From an uncultured Opitutaceae bacterium (GTDB taxonomy: Bacteria; Verrucomicrobiota; Verrucomicrobiia; Opitutales; Opitutaceae), in contig CAIYUN010000034.1 in the NCBI GenBank assembly GCA_903929355.1, positions 42,471-106,470 of the forward strand: a stretch of DNA of 64,000 bases, given 5' to 3'. Under the pieces are notes generated by a model that was given only the letters and a program-made list of their open reading frames with translations, searched no databases and was not told the DNA's origin. A program made the position numbers and the translations under genes. Below, piece after piece: positions 26,137 through 35,600 of the stretch; position 1 is the stretch's first letter, and each line of letters opens with the position of its first letter.

Positions 26137-26415
26137 AACTGGTATTGCGGATTGCGGAGTTCGGATTGCGGAACCGTCGGCAGGTGGAGTGCGACGTCCC
26201 GGCGCGCTTGATCGGGCTCCCTTGGGAACCCATTCTCAGGTGGAGCGGCTTGACCTCAAGACGCTTGGACCACCGTCGGCCCAGCGCGTTGGGGCCAACG
26301 CGCTCCACCATCGGCTGCGGCTCGGCCGGGACGCCTCGCCCTACCTTTTCTGCCACAGCTTTGTTTACTTCTCAAATGTAGTGCAATGGCTTCATTCCGC
26401 ACTCCGCATTCCGCA
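26137..26415. repeat. Repeat-filled gap after the ankyrin gene
   Basis: No gene. It contains ATTGCGGATTGCGGAG units (26144-26173), a GGTGGAGCGGCTTGACC unit (26237-26254), a perfect 10-bp hairpin AGCGCGTTGG-GG-CCAACGCGCT (26282-26303) and ATTCCGCACTCCGCATTCC (26393-26415). The last unit runs into and supplies the stop codon of dnaE on the other strand. Confidence 0.7.
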
Positions 26416-29400
26416 TTATTTCTTGGCCCAGCGTCGGTCCTGCTTCAGCTCCAGGGGCTTGGTCTCCAGCAGCACCCCCGCGACCGCAGGGTGGGACTGG
26501 AGCTTTTGGAAAACGGGCGCGGAGAGCTTCCACCCGAGGGCGTTGCTCGCCTCGGCGATGGGGGCGACCCGGTCCTCAAAGAGGAAGGCAAAGCCCACGC
26601 GGGTGTCGCCGGTCTGCGTGTTCAGGGTCTCACGTACCAGCCGCAGAAACGCCGGCAGCTCAGCGTGGTCCGGATGCACCAGCCAGGTGACCCGGCGCAC
26701 CAAGCCGGCAACCGCGGCGTCCAGGGGATAGCATTCCTTGATGTTCAGGCGCGTGCCGTCGTTGCCCGCCAGGACGTTGCCCAGCACGAGCACCACCGCG
26801 TTTTCGGCGAGCGCGGTGCCATACGCCGCGTAGGCGTCGGCAAACATGTTGAGCGGGGCGGCGGCGCGCAGGGTCGCCAGGGTGAACGCCGCCCAGGGGC
26901 GGTTGTCCTTCTTCGCGAGTTTCTTCGTGATGCCGCTGGCGATGCCGCACAGGCGGAACTCCGCACGGTCCCCGAGCTGCGTCAGCTCGTCGATCGGGCC
27001 GGTGTCGATCGCGGCCGCCAGCCCGGCATACTGCGCCATCGGGTGGCCGGACACATAGAAACCGAGCAGCTCCTTTTCAAAGGCCAGGCGCTCCGCCGAG
27101 GTGAAGTCATCGGCCCCGCTCCCGGGCCCCGCAGCCTCACCGGCCCGTGGGTTCGACAAACTGGGAGGAGGTTGGGCGGCCGGCTCCTCCACAAACATGT
27201 CCATGAAACTGTGCTGACCGGCCGCCTTGTCGCGGGCGTGCGCGGCGACCGCCGACATCGCGGCGTCAATGCCGTCGAACAGCTTCTTCCGGCCTTCCCC
27301 GCTGAAATCGAACGCCCCGGTTTTCACCAGATGCTCCAGCACCCGCTTGTTGATCGCGCGGCCGTCGACGCGTGCGATGAAATGGTCGAACCCGGCAAAC
27401 GGCCCGCCGGCCTCCCGCTCGGCAATGATTTTCTGCGCGGCGAGCTCGCCCACCCCTTTCACCCCCGCCAGGCCGAAACGGATTTTTCCCCCGACCGGGG
27501 TGAACATCTCGCGCGACTCGTTCACGTCGGGGCCCAGCACCTTCAGCCCCATCGCCTCGCACTCGCCGACGAAATGCGCGACTTTTTCCGCGTTGCCGAG
27601 CTCGGAGCTGAGCATCGCCGCCATGAACTGGACCGGATGATTGGCCTTCAGGAAACCGGTCTGGTAGCTCAGGATCGCATACGCGGCGGAGTGCGACTTG
27701 TTGAATCCGTAGCCGGCAAACTTATCCAGGATGTTGAAAATCGCGTCGGCGGTCTTCTCGTCGATGCCGTTCACGCGCTTGGCGCCCGCGACGAATTTCG
27801 CCCGCTCCTTCGCCATCGCCGCCGCGTCTTTTTTTCCCATCGCGCGCCGGAGCATGTCGGCGCCGCCCAGCGTGTAGCCGGCGATGATCTTCGCCGCCTC
27901 CATCACCTGCTCCTGGTAGACCATCACCCCGTAGGTCTCGCGGCAGACCTCCTCCAGCAGCGGGTGGGGAAACGTGACCGTGTCCGGGTCCTTCTTGCCG
28001 CGCACATAGTCGGGGATCCACTCCATCGGGCCGGGCCGGTAGAGCGCGATCAGCGCGACAATCTCGTCAATCGTCGCCAGTCCGATCTGGCGGCAGAGGT
28101 TTTGCATCCCACCCGATTCCAGCTGGAACACCCCGGTCGTGCGGCCGGAGTTCAGCAGGGCGAAGGTTTTGGCGTCGTCGAGCGGGATTTTTTCAATGTC
28201 AAACGCGGGGTCCGCCGTGCGGCGGATGTTTTCCACCGCGTCGGCGATGACCGTGAGGGTCTTGAGGCCGAGAAAGTCCATCTTGAGCAGCCCGAGCTTG
28301 GACACGGCGTTCATGTCGTATTGCACGGTCACATCGCCCTCTTGCTCGGTCAGCGGCACAAACTCCTCCAGCGGCCGGTCGGTGATGATGATGCCGGCGG
28401 CGTGCTTGCCGGTGTTGCGCACCATGCCTTCGAGCACGAGCGCCTGGTCGAAGATCTTCTTCGTGGCAGGGTTGCGCGCGACCTCGTCGCGCAGCTCGGC
28501 CGATTTCTTCACCGCGTCCTCCAGCGAGATGTTCAGCTCGTCCGGGATCATCTTGGCCAGGCGGTCGGCCTCGGCGTAGGGCAGGCTGTGCACGCGTGAG
28601 ACGTCGCGGATGACCATCTTCGCGCCCAGCGTGCCGAAGGTGATGATGTTGGCCACGCAGTCGTTGCCATATTTCTTGCGGACATACTCGATGACCTCGC
28701 CCCGCCGCCGCATGCAGAAGTCGATGTCGAAGTCCGGCGGTGAGACGCGCTCCGGGTTGAGGAAGCGCTCAAAGAGCAGCTTGAACCGCAGTGGGTCGAG
28801 GTTGGTGATCCCGAGCACATACGCGACCAGGCAGCCCGCGCCCGAGCCGCGCCCGGGCCCGACCGGGATGCCCTGCGCCCTCGCCCACGCGATGAAATCC
28901 CAGACCACAAGAAAGTAGTCGATAAAGCCCGTCTGATTGATGACGCCCAACTCGAAGTCGAGACGCGTGCTGAGAGTCTGGATGAGTGCGGACTGCGGAG
29001 TGCGGACTGCGGAATTGTCGGAGGCAGGCGCGGGGGCCGCATACTCCACCCCATAGCGGGTTTTCAAGCCGGCGAGGCAGAGTTCGCGCAGGTAGCCAGC
29101 GCGGTCGGTTTTGGAGGAAATCTCGGGCGGCAGCGGGTATTTCGGGTAGCGGTCGCTGCCCTTGGGGAAATCAATGGTGAGGTCGCACATGTCGGCGACC
29201 AGTTGCGTGTTGGGAACCGACTCCGGCACCTCGGCAAAGGTTTTGGCCATCTCCTCCCGCGATTTCAGGTAAAACTGGTCCCCGGTGAAGCGCATCCGCT
29301 TTTCATCGGCGATCTTCGACCCGGTCTGGATGCAGAGCATGGCGTCGTGCGGTCCGGCGTCCTGGGCGCGCACATAATGGACATCATTGGTGCAAATCAC

Positions 29401-30054
29401 CTTGAGTCCGAACTCCTCGCCGAGTTCGAGCAGCCCGGGGATGATCTTGCGCTGCTCGGGCAGGCCGTGGTCCTGGATCTCGACGAAATAGTTTTCGCGT
29501 CCGAAAATCTCCACAAAGCGCCCGCATGCCTGCCGGGCGAGTTCCGGGCGGTCGTTGAGCAGATGTTGCGGCACCAGCGACGCGAGGCAGCCGGTGAAGC
29601 CGATCAGCCCGCTGGCATGGCTGGCCAGCGTTTCCAGGTCCGTGCGCGGCTTGTAGTAAAACCCCTTCAGGTGGGCGTCGGAGACGAGCTTGAGCAGGTT
29701 CTGGTAGCCGGTGAGGTTTTTCGCCAGCAGGCCGAGGTGGAAGATGTTTTTGCCGTCATCCGACCGACCCTGACGCTCCAGGCGCGAGCCGGGGGCGAGG
29801 TAGAGCTCGCAGCCGATCAGCGGCTTGATCCCCTTGGACTTGGCCGTGTTGTAGAAATCAATTGCGCCGAACAGGTTGCCATGGTCGGTCAGGGCGAGCG
29901 CGCCCATGCCCAGCTCGGCCGCCCGGTCCATCAGCCGGTCGATGCGGCAGGCGCCGTCCAGCAGGCTGTAGTCGCTGTGGACGTGCAGGTGGACAAATTT
30001 TTGGTCGGCGGAGGACAAGGGAGGGAACAGACGAGGATTTTGAACAGAAGGCAA
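26416..30054 (-). CDS. dnaE: DNA polymerase III alpha subunit
   Basis: Replicative polymerase of about 1,212 residues. It has an N-terminal PHP domain ('[17 protein letters not shown]', '[15 protein letters not shown]', with metal-type His and Asp residues kept), the palm catalytic site 'PDFDIDF' near residue 440, fingers ('[22 protein letters not shown]'-type region), helix-hairpin-helix '[14 protein letters not shown]' and a C-terminal OB-fold region. A short segment near residues 346-357 ('[12 protein letters not shown]') is coded by TGCGGACTGCGGA repeats. The start is uncertain: both in-frame options are TTG (30054 or 30018), and the upstream one lies inside a dispersed repeat, so 30018 may be the real start. 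There is no ATG or GTG nearby. Confidence 0.95.
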   Translation of the reverse strand: MPSVQNPRLFPPLSSADQKFVHLHVHSDYSLLDGACRIDRLMDRAAELGMGALALTDHGNLFGAIDFYNTAKSKGIKPLIGCELYLAPGSRLERQGRSDDGKNIFHLGLLAKNLTGYQNLLKLVSDAHLKGFYYKPRTDLETLASHASGLIGFTGCLASLVPQHLLNDRPELARQACGRFVEIFGRENYFVEIQDHGLPEQRKIIPGLLELGEEFGLKVICTNDVHYVRAQDAGPHDAMLCIQTGSKIADEKRMRFTGDQFYLKSREEMAKTFAEVPESVPNTQLVADMCDLTIDFPKGSDRYPKYPLPPEISSKTDRAGYLRELCLAGLKTRYGVEYAAPAPASDNSAVRTPQSALIQTLSTRLDFELGVINQTGFIDYFLVVWDFIAWARAQGIPVGPGRGSGAGCLVAYVLGITNLDPLRFKLLFERFLNPERVSPPDFDIDFCMRRRGEVIEYVRKKYGNDCVANIITFGTLGAKMVIRDVSRVHSLPYAEADRLAKMIPDELNISLEDAVKKSAELRDEVARNPATKKIFDQALVLEGMVRNTGKHAAGIIITDRPLEEFVPLTEQEGDVTVQYDMNAVSKLGLLKMDFLGLKTLTVIADAVENIRRTADPAFDIEKIPLDDAKTFALLNSGRTTGVFQLESGGMQNLCRQIGLATIDEIVALIALYRPGPMEWIPDYVRGKKDPDTVTFPHPLLEEVCRETYGVMVYQEQVMEAAKIIAGYTLGGADMLRRAMGKKDAAAMAKERAKFVAGAKRVNGIDEKTADAIFNILDKFAGYGFNKSHSAAYAILSYQTGFLKANHPVQFMAAMLSSELGNAEKVAHFVGECEAMGLKVLGPDVNESREMFTPVGGKIRFGLAGVKGVGELAAQKIIAEREAGGPFAGFDHFIARVDGRAINKRVLEHLVKTGAFDFSGEGRKKLFDGIDAAMSAVAAHARDKAAGQHSFMDMFVEEPAAQPPPSLSNPRAGEAAGPGSGADDFTSAERLAFEKELLGFYVSGHPMAQYAGLAAAIDTGPIDELTQLGDRAEFRLCGIASGITKKLAKKDNRPWAAFTLATLRAAAPLNMFADAYAAYGTALAENAVVLVLGNVLAGNDGTRLNIKECYPLDAAVAGLVRRVTWLVHPDHAELPAFLRLVRETLNTQTGDTRVGFAFLFEDRVAPIAEASNALGWKLSAPVFQKLQSHPAVAGVLLETKPLELKQDRRWAKK

Positions 30055-30533
30055 CGAAGGGAACGAAGAAAGGGAGACAAGGAAGAAGTCGGATGGATGA
30101 CTGAATCGGAGTTTGAACAGGAGGTAACAGAGGAAACGGAGGCAGGAAGGATTTGACCGCTAATCTTCGCTGATCTGCGCTAATCGAAGGAAGCGGAGAG
30201 CTCGGTTCAAAAGGGGGCGCAGGATTGCTGCACCTTCACTTTTGAATCCTCCGGGAGGACCGAAAGGTGGGGCGCGTTGTCCCCAACGCGCCGGTTCGAG
30301 GTTGGAGTCCGCCGAACGCCGGACTGCCACCCGCCCTCGCGCAACCTTACCAGGGATCTTCATCTTTCACTCCATTCGCGTGAATTCGCGTCCATTAGCG
30401 GTTCCAAAACTCCGTTTCCTCCTGTTAAATCCTTCCGTTTACACGGTTTCGCCCCCTGAAAAAAGCCGTTGACGCCCGGCCCCCGGGCTGGTTCGATCAA
30501 CTCTTTTCCCTCCAACCTTTCCCGTCCGTCCCC
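30055..30533. repeat. Gap between dnaE and rpsU, mostly repeats
   Basis: No gene. It holds TTTGAACAGGAGGTAACAG-type units (30034-30062 and 30111-30140), a GCTAATCTTCGCTGATCTGC unit (30159-30178), the 9-bp palindrome GGCGCGTTG-TCCC-CAACGCGCC (30271-30292) and GCGTCCATTAGCGG (30388-30402). The upstream region of both dnaE and rpsU must lie within it; no clear -35/-10 pair was seen. Confidence 0.65.
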
Positions 30534-30731
30534 ATGTCCATCGAAATCAAAATCCGCAAAAACGAGCCCGTTGACCGCGCCCTGCGCCGCATGAAGAAGA
30601 AACTCGACCGCGAGAACATCATCAAGGGTGTCCGCGCGAAGCGCTACAACGAGAAGCCGTGCGAGCGCCGCCGCCGCAAGGAGAAGGTCATGGCCTTCAC
30701 CGCGATGCTGCGCCGCCGCTACGCGGAATGA
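30534..30731 (+). CDS. rpsU: 30S ribosomal protein S21
   Basis: A 65-residue S21 that contacts the 3' end of 16S rRNA during initiation. Typical sequence: 'IRKNEPVDRALRRMKKKLDRE', then a strongly basic half 'KPCERRRRKEKVMAFTAMLRRRY'. The ending RRRYAE places a Tyr near the C terminus. The start lacks a Shine-Dalgarno sequence (TTTCCCGTCCGTCCCC before ATG). A strong terminator follows 20 bases after the stop, so it is probably transcribed alone. Confidence 0.97.
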   Translation: MSIEIKIRKNEPVDRALRRMKKKLDRENIIKGVRAKRYNEKPCERRRRKEKVMAFTAMLRRRYAE

Positions 30732-30751
30732 TCCCCCGGTTTGCCTTTGCC

Positions 30752-30793
30752 GCCGCGCCTGCGCCCGCCACCGGGCCGGCGCGGCTTTTGTTT
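30752..30793 (+). terminator. Intrinsic terminator of rpsU
   Basis: An 8-bp stem GCCGCGCC (30752-30759) / GGCGCGGC (30778-30785) with a GC-rich inner loop, followed by TTTTGTTTGG. Confidence 0.85.
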
Positions 30794-30834
30794 GGTTGCG
30801 GCCGTCCCCCCTGCCTTGCACTCTTTTGCCCCTT

Positions 30835-31791
30835 GTGAAGCCCCTGCTCGCCCTTTCGACCAGTTGGAACTCGTTCCGCCACACTGACGGATACGCGATG
30901 CTGCGCGAAATCGCCGACCTGGGCTACACCCACGCCGAGCTCAGCCACGGCATCCGCATCGTGCTTGTGCCCGGCATCATCCAGGCGCTCGACGAGGGCT
31001 TCATCAAGATCAGTTCGACCCACAATTTCTGCCCGCTGCCGACCGGCATCGTCATGCCGGCACCCAATCTCTTCGAGCCCTCCGCGCCCGACGAGCGCGA
31101 GCGCGAACAGTGGCTGCGGCAGACCAGGCGCTCGATTGACTTTGCCGCCCAGGTCAAGGCCCAGGTGCTGGTGTGCCACCTTGGCAGCGTGCGTTTTTTC
31201 TGGCTCAATCCCGGCCGCAAGCTCAAGGCCTTCCTCGCCGACCGGCCCGACACCGTCGTCGCTGACGACCCCTCCTATCAGAAAGCCCTCCGCAAGGCCC
31301 TGACCAAGCTCCGTAAGCGCATGCCGCCCTATTGGGAGCACACCAAAAGCGGCATCAACGAGATCCTCGCCTACGCCTCGGACCGGGGGGTTCGCCTTGG
31401 CTTCGAGAACCGGGAGAAATTTGAGGAACTGCCGCTCGACGACGAGTTCACCGCGCTGTTTGAGAGCCTGCCGCAGCCCAATCCCTGCGGCTACTGGCAC
31501 GACACCGGCCACGCCAAGATCAAGGAGAGTTTCGGCCTCCTCAGCCACCGTGCGCACCTCGAGAAAATGGCCCCCCGCCTTCTCGGCTTTCACCTCCACG
31601 ACGTGAGCCACGAGGGCCGGGACCACCAGCCGGTGGGCACGGGCAAGGTGGACTTCAAGATGGTCAGCGAGTTCTGGCGGCCCGACCAGCTGCTCACCAT
31701 GGAGTTCAGCCCGCGGCTGACCGTGGACGAGGTGCGCTGGTCCAAGGAGCGGATCGAGAAACTCATGGCCGAGGCGCCTGGGCTGAAGTGA
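30835..31791 (+). CDS. TIM-barrel sugar isomerase/endonuclease-like protein
   Basis: A 318-residue protein of the xylose-isomerase-like/AP-endonuclease-2 TIM-barrel superfamily. Likely metal ligands and active-site residues appear at strand ends: 'VCHLGSVRFFW', 'LGFENREKFEELPLDD' (Glu), 'GYWHDTGHAKI' (His/Asp) and 'LLGFHLHDVSHEG' (His). Such proteins are usually sugar isomerases or epimerases; the substrate cannot be told. A GTG start at 30835 ('VKPLLALSTSWNSF') fits the first strand; the open frame before it overlaps rpsU in another frame. A remnant of a second copy of its last 17 codons lies 150 bases downstream. Confidence 0.82.
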   Translation: MKPLLALSTSWNSFRHTDGYAMLREIADLGYTHAELSHGIRIVLVPGIIQALDEGFIKISSTHNFCPLPTGIVMPAPNLFEPSAPDEREREQWLRQTRRSIDFAAQVKAQVLVCHLGSVRFFWLNPGRKLKAFLADRPDTVVADDPSYQKALRKALTKLRKRMPPYWEHTKSGINEILAYASDRGVRLGFENREKFEELPLDDEFTALFESLPQPNPCGYWHDTGHAKIKESFGLLSHRAHLEKMAPRLLGFHLHDVSHEGRDHQPVGTGKVDFKMVSEFWRPDQLLTMEFSPRLTVDEVRWSKERIEKLMAEAPGLK

Positions 31792-31807
31792 GCGGCGGCG
31801 GAATTCG

Positions 31808-31927
31808 TTTGGCCACAAAAAGGCACAAAAATTAATGCAAGTTTCGCCGGAAACTTCCCGCGCGCCTATAGGCGCGATGGGCGGTCAAGCCGCAGGGAAA
31901 GATTTCTTGTGCTTCTTTGTGGCAAAT
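31808..31927. repeat. 120-bp element with inverted ends and inner palindrome
   Basis: The ends TTGGCCACAAAAAGGCACAA (31809-31828) and, inverted, TTGTGCTTCTTTGTGGCAAA (31907-31926) match imperfectly over about 22 bases. Inside is a perfect 16-bp palindrome CGCGCCTATAGGCGCG (31859-31874) and a GTTTC/GAAAC hairpin. It contains no open frame. It sits exactly between the TIM-barrel gene and the copy of that gene's 3' end, like a small mobile or structured repeat. Confidence 0.6.
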
Positions 31928-31937
31928 GATCCTCCTT

Positions 31938-31988
31938 TCCAAGGAGCGGATCGAGAAGCTTCTAACCGAGGTGCCGGCGCTGGCCTGA
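31938..31988 (+). pseudogene. Duplicated 3' end of the TIM-barrel gene
   Basis: TCCAAGGAGCGGATCGAGAA is repeated here from 31741. The frame continues with changes (KLLTEVPALA instead of KLMAEAPGLK) to a stop, followed by TGAGCGGCGG in both copies. About 50 coding bases plus the first bases past the stop are shared. It is a remnant of a tandem duplication, or of a recombination at the repeat between them. Confidence 0.8.
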
Positions 31989-32028
31989 GCGGCGGTCTTT
32001 TTGACCGGAATTTGCTGCGTCCCGCCTG

Positions 32029-34065
32029 CTAGGGTGCCGGGGGTGTGGCCGGCGGCGTCGGAAACAGGACCACGGGGGCCGCCGATGCCTGGCTGAGCTG
32101 CTTTTCGTTCCACTTGCGGAGGATCGCCTGCGCAATGGGTGCGGCGTATTGACCGCCAGCGGTGGTTTCGCCGGACTTCTCTCCCTCCACCGCCACGGCG
32201 ATGGCGATCCGGGGGTTATCCAAGGGCGCAAAGCAGATGAACCAGGCGATGTTTTTTTTGTCGGGGATTTGGGCGGTGCCCGTCTTGCCCGCAATCCGCA
32301 GGTTGGGGATTTTATGCAATTCACCCACATCCGATGACAAAATTTTTGCCGTCCCTGTGGTGGTGCAGCCTTCCATCCCGGCGAGCAGCACCGCCCGCTG
32401 CTCGGGCGTGAGGCCGATGGCCTCATGATGTTGCACCGGCGCGTTGGGATTGTGCAGCAGCGTCGGCGTCGTCGCGATCTCGTTTCGCGCGAGGGACGCA
32501 GCCAGACACGCCATTCGCAGTGGGGTGACGCGCACAAATCCCTGGCCGATGGACATGTTCGCGGTGTCCCCCTGGTACCAGTCCTGGTGTTGGTGCTCCT
32601 TTTTCCAGTTCGGGTCCGGGATGATCGCCCGCCGGGTTTCGCCGGTCAGCTCCAGGCCGCTCGGTTGGTCGAGTTGGAAGCGCCGCGCCTCCCGGGCGAT
32701 CACCTCCGGCTTGGTCCGCAGGCCGGCGGTGTAGAAATAGATGTCGCAGCTCTGCGCGATCGCGTCGCGGAGGAGGATTTCGCCATGCTGGCCCAGCCCG
32801 TTGTCGCAGGTGAAGACATGACCGCCGATGGCCAGCGTGCCCTCGCAATCGACAATGGGCTCGTCGGGCGTGATGGCGCCGGCCTGAAGCGCGGCGATCG
32901 TGGTGATGAGCTTGAAGGTGGACCCGGGCGGGTAGAGCCCGTTGACCGCACGGTCGAACCATGCACCGCGGGTGTTGATGTCTGCAGCGGCGGCATTGCT
33001 GAGCCGGGGGGTGAAATCCTGGAGATTGTAGCCGGGGGCGCTGGCGAGGACGAGGACCTCCCCGGTGTTCACGTCGAGTGCCACCGCCGAGCCGGTTTGC
33101 TCGCCCAGCGAGTCCTCTGCGGCGGCCTGGAGGTCGACGTCCAGCGAGGTCGTCAGGTCATGGCCGGCCACGGGGGCGTATTTCTCCAGCGGGGGGTTGA
33201 TCCGGTAGCCCGCAGGGCTCACCCGATAAATCGCGCCGCCGGTCTCGCCTTGGAGCAGGTCGTCGAAACGGGCCTCCAGTCCGAGGCGGCCGACCGTGCC
33301 CTTTAGCTTGAAGGTCGCCAGGTCCGCGCCGGGGAAAATCTCCGGTGGGGCCGCGGTGTCGTCCTCGTCCGGGTGGTTGTCAGCGGGCCGGGCGTCGTCC
33401 GCGGCGGCCACATAGCCGAGCACATGCGCGGCGAGCGGTCCGCGGGGATAGGAGCGGACGCTGGAGGCATAGACCTGCAGCGGCGAGGCCGCCGGGAGCT
33501 GCTCGATCAGGCGCGCATATTCCGAGGGGGTGAGGTCGTTCACCAGGAGGTAGGGCAGCAGCAGTTGCTGCTCGAAGTGGCGTTCGAGCGCCTCGCCGTC
33601 AAGCAGCTGCTCCGGGCGGCCCAGGGGTTTCAGGGTGTCGTTGATGGATTGGAGGTAATCTTGCACCACGGTGAAGCGTGCGATCTGCTCCATCTGCGCG
33701 GTGGTGGGCAGGTCCTTGTCCCCATGGGCGCGGTAGTTGTCGCGGATTTTGACGTATTGGCCGTGAAATTTGGTGTGCAGCTCGTCCAGGGCGAGGGTGA
33801 CGCCGAAGCGCGCGCGGTTGCCGGCCAGCAGGCGGCCTTCGCGGTCGAAGATGTTGCCCCGCGGCCCGGGCACCAGGACGCGTCGCTGGCTCTGCCTGCG
33901 CTCGCGCTCATGGTCGTCGTCGGTGCGCAGGAGTTGCCGCCAGGCCAGACCGCCGGCGAGGGTGAGCAACAGGATGGCGACCACGCCGTGAAACAGCAGC
34001 ACCCGCGGGTTATAGGCCTTTTGGGTGTGGGTCTCCGGTGGGAGGTTGGCGGTGGGGCGGGGCAT
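32029..34065 (-). CDS. mrdA: Penicillin-binding protein 2 (cell elongation transpeptidase)
   Basis: Class B PBP of 678 residues, the peptidoglycan transpeptidase of the elongasome that works with RodA. One N-terminal membrane anchor ('VLLFHGVVAILLLTLAGGLAW', about 22-42), a pedestal/dimerisation domain with 'RGNIFDREGRLLAGN', and a transpeptidase domain with the active-site Ser in 'PGSTFKLI' (~382), 'SCD' (~440, the SxD variant of SxN) and 'KTGTAQ' (~592). The Pro/Ala-rich tail ends the protein. ATG 34065 was chosen because it precedes the anchor; the frame before it overlaps mreD. It lies 5 bases after mreD, last in the mreC-mreD-mrdA operon. Confidence 0.94.
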   Translation of the reverse strand: MPRPTANLPPETHTQKAYNPRVLLFHGVVAILLLTLAGGLAWRQLLRTDDDHERERRQSQRRVLVPGPRGNIFDREGRLLAGNRARFGVTLALDELHTKFHGQYVKIRDNYRAHGDKDLPTTAQMEQIARFTVVQDYLQSINDTLKPLGRPEQLLDGEALERHFEQQLLLPYLLVNDLTPSEYARLIEQLPAASPLQVYASSVRSYPRGPLAAHVLGYVAAADDARPADNHPDEDDTAAPPEIFPGADLATFKLKGTVGRLGLEARFDDLLQGETGGAIYRVSPAGYRINPPLEKYAPVAGHDLTTSLDVDLQAAAEDSLGEQTGSAVALDVNTGEVLVLASAPGYNLQDFTPRLSNAAAADINTRGAWFDRAVNGLYPPGSTFKLITTIAALQAGAITPDEPIVDCEGTLAIGGHVFTCDNGLGQHGEILLRDAIAQSCDIYFYTAGLRTKPEVIAREARRFQLDQPSGLELTGETRRAIIPDPNWKKEHQHQDWYQGDTANMSIGQGFVRVTPLRMACLAASLARNEIATTPTLLHNPNAPVQHHEAIGLTPEQRAVLLAGMEGCTTTGTAKILSSDVGELHKIPNLRIAGKTGTAQIPDKKNIAWFICFAPLDNPRIAIAVAVEGEKSGETTAGGQYAAPIAQAILRKWNEKQLSQASAAPVVLFPTPPATPPAP

Positions 34066-34070
34066 GGCGG

Positions 34071-34586
34071 TCAGTTGGCGTCGCGCCCGCCGGCGGGCGC
34101 GAGCAGGCGGGCTTGCAGCGCACAGAACCAAGGCGCGACCAACGCGAGCACGAGCTGCGAGGCGACCAGATCGGCCAGCAGCCGCCCCAGGGCGCCGCCG
34201 GGCCGGGGCGCGGTGAAGCTTTCCGCCACGGCGAGGAGCAGGAAGGTGACGAGGTTGGCGGTGAGCGCGGCCATCGCCTGGGCCGTCGCCTCGCTGCGCG
34301 CGAGCCGGTCGCGCCAGGTGTAAACCAGGGCGTGCCCGGCCAGTAGCACCAGCGCCTGTGTGCCAAACGCGACCGGGGAGGTCGCATCCATCGCCAGTCC
34401 GGTCAGGAACACCACGGCGGCACCGGCACGGTGCCGGGCGGAGAGCGCCGCGGGCGTCACGAGCAACCCGCCCAGCCACAGGTGGAGCTGCCAGGCCGCG
34501 AGATAGTGGTTCGCCTGGGCGACCATGGTCACCAGGATGATATTGCCGAGCAGGAGCAGGACGGCCGGGTGAAGGCGGTGGTTCAT
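34071..34586 (-). CDS. mreD: Rod-shape protein MreD
   Basis: A 171-residue inner-membrane protein with five or six hydrophobic helices ('PAVLLLLGNIILVTMVAQA', 'LHLWLGGLLVTPAAL', 'GAAVVFLTGLAMDATSP', 'ALVLLAGHALVYTW', 'ANLVTFLLLAVAESF', 'LVASQLVLALVAPWFCAL'). The FLTGLAMDATSP turn matches the MreD pattern. The call rests on this and on position: its ATG overlaps the mreC stop (ATGA) and mrdA follows. It helps organise the cell-wall elongation machinery. Confidence 0.85.
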   Translation of the reverse strand: MNHRLHPAVLLLLGNIILVTMVAQANHYLAAWQLHLWLGGLLVTPAALSARHRAGAAVVFLTGLAMDATSPVAFGTQALVLLAGHALVYTWRDRLARSEATAQAMAALTANLVTFLLLAVAESFTAPRPGGALGRLLADLVASQLVLALVAPWFCALQARLLAPAGGRDAN

Positions 34587-35485
34587 GGCGCGGGGACCGG
34601 CGGGGCGGTTTCCTCGGGGTGCAGCGGCACCAGCACGGTGACCTCGGTGAGCTCGGACAACGCCGGGTCGAGCCGCACCTCGCCGGTTTTGAACAGCCCG
34701 TCCGGGGCCGGCTCGGCGTGGGTCAGTGTGCCGATGGGCAGTCCCGCCGGAAACACCCCGCCCAGGCCGGAGGTGAGGAGCCGGCGCGGCGCCCCGATCA
34801 GGGTGATCACGTCCAGCGGCACATATTCCACCGTGCCGCGCGACGCCCCGAACGCGGGGTTTTCGCCGCCCTGGTAACTGACGGGGCGGGTGTCGCCCTC
34901 GACCACCGCCGCGAGCCGCAGCCCGGGGCTGCTGATCAGCTCAACCACCGAGGTGTGCGCGCCCACCTCCCGCACGCGGCCCGCCACGCCGCCGGCGTAG
35001 ACCACCGGCGCGCCGACCGGGATGTGGTAGTCCGTCCCTTTACGGATGATGAGCTGCTGCCACCAGGCGGAGAAATCGCGGCGCACGACGCGCGCCTGCT
35101 CGTAATGCCAGCCGGGGTCGGCCGGCAGGTTGAGCAACGCCCGCAGCCGCTCGTTCTCCGCCGCGAGCTGCTCCTGCTGCCGCGCGCTCAGTTCATAGAA
35201 GGCGAGGGCGTCGGCGGTCTGCTTCCCGGCCGCGATGAGGTCGTCGGCGGACCGGGTGCGCAGTGCCCAGAACTCCTGCAACTGCCGCACCCCGGCGGCC
35301 GTCACCTCGCCAGGGGCCTGCAGCTCGTAAAAGCTGGCACGGGCAAACCGCTTCACGACGGCGGGTACGAGCAACCACACCAGGGCGACAATGCCGAGCG
35401 TGAGGAAGGGTCTGGCCTGATCGAAGCGTTGCGGGCGCACGGGAGAAGGACCGCCAGTTTGGCCGACCCCCCGGCGGGATGGCAC
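34583..35485 (-). CDS. mreC: Rod-shape protein MreC
   Basis: About 300 residues. It has a single membrane helix ('FLTLGIVALVWLLVPAVV'), a coiled coil ('LSARQQEQLAAENERLRALLNLP') and the periplasmic beta domain with 'WWQQLIIRKGTDYHIPVGAPVVYAGGVAG'-like sequence and 'VVELISSPGLRLAAVVEG', as in MreC. It forms the periplasmic scaffold that activates PBP2. The N terminus is uncertain: GTG 35485 (chosen) or GTG 35440; the open frame goes further back but would meet the divergent small gene. No mreB lies next to it; the operon starts here with mreC. Confidence 0.9.
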   Translation of the reverse strand: MPSRRGVGQTGGPSPVRPQRFDQARPFLTLGIVALVWLLVPAVVKRFARASFYELQAPGEVTAAGVRQLQEFWALRTRSADDLIAAGKQTADALAFYELSARQQEQLAAENERLRALLNLPADPGWHYEQARVVRRDFSAWWQQLIIRKGTDYHIPVGAPVVYAGGVAGRVREVGAHTSVVELISSPGLRLAAVVEGDTRPVSYQGGENPAFGASRGTVEYVPLDVITLIGAPRRLLTSGLGGVFPAGLPIGTLTHAEPAPDGLFKTGEVRLDPALSELTEVTVLVPLHPEETAPPVPAP

Positions 35486-35600
35486 GGAAATTCGTGCGCC
35501 GGCCGTCGACTGCGGCTGGCGGCAGCGGGGGAATACGGACTTGCGCCGGCCGGTCGCACCGGGCCTGATCGGGGGCAGCGAGACGCCAACCCCACCCGTT

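Noticed and set aside
31993..32007. Hairpin CGGTC-TTTTT-GACCG as terminator of mrdA
   Set aside because: The T-run is in the loop, not after the stem, and the minus strand shows no U-tract downstream.
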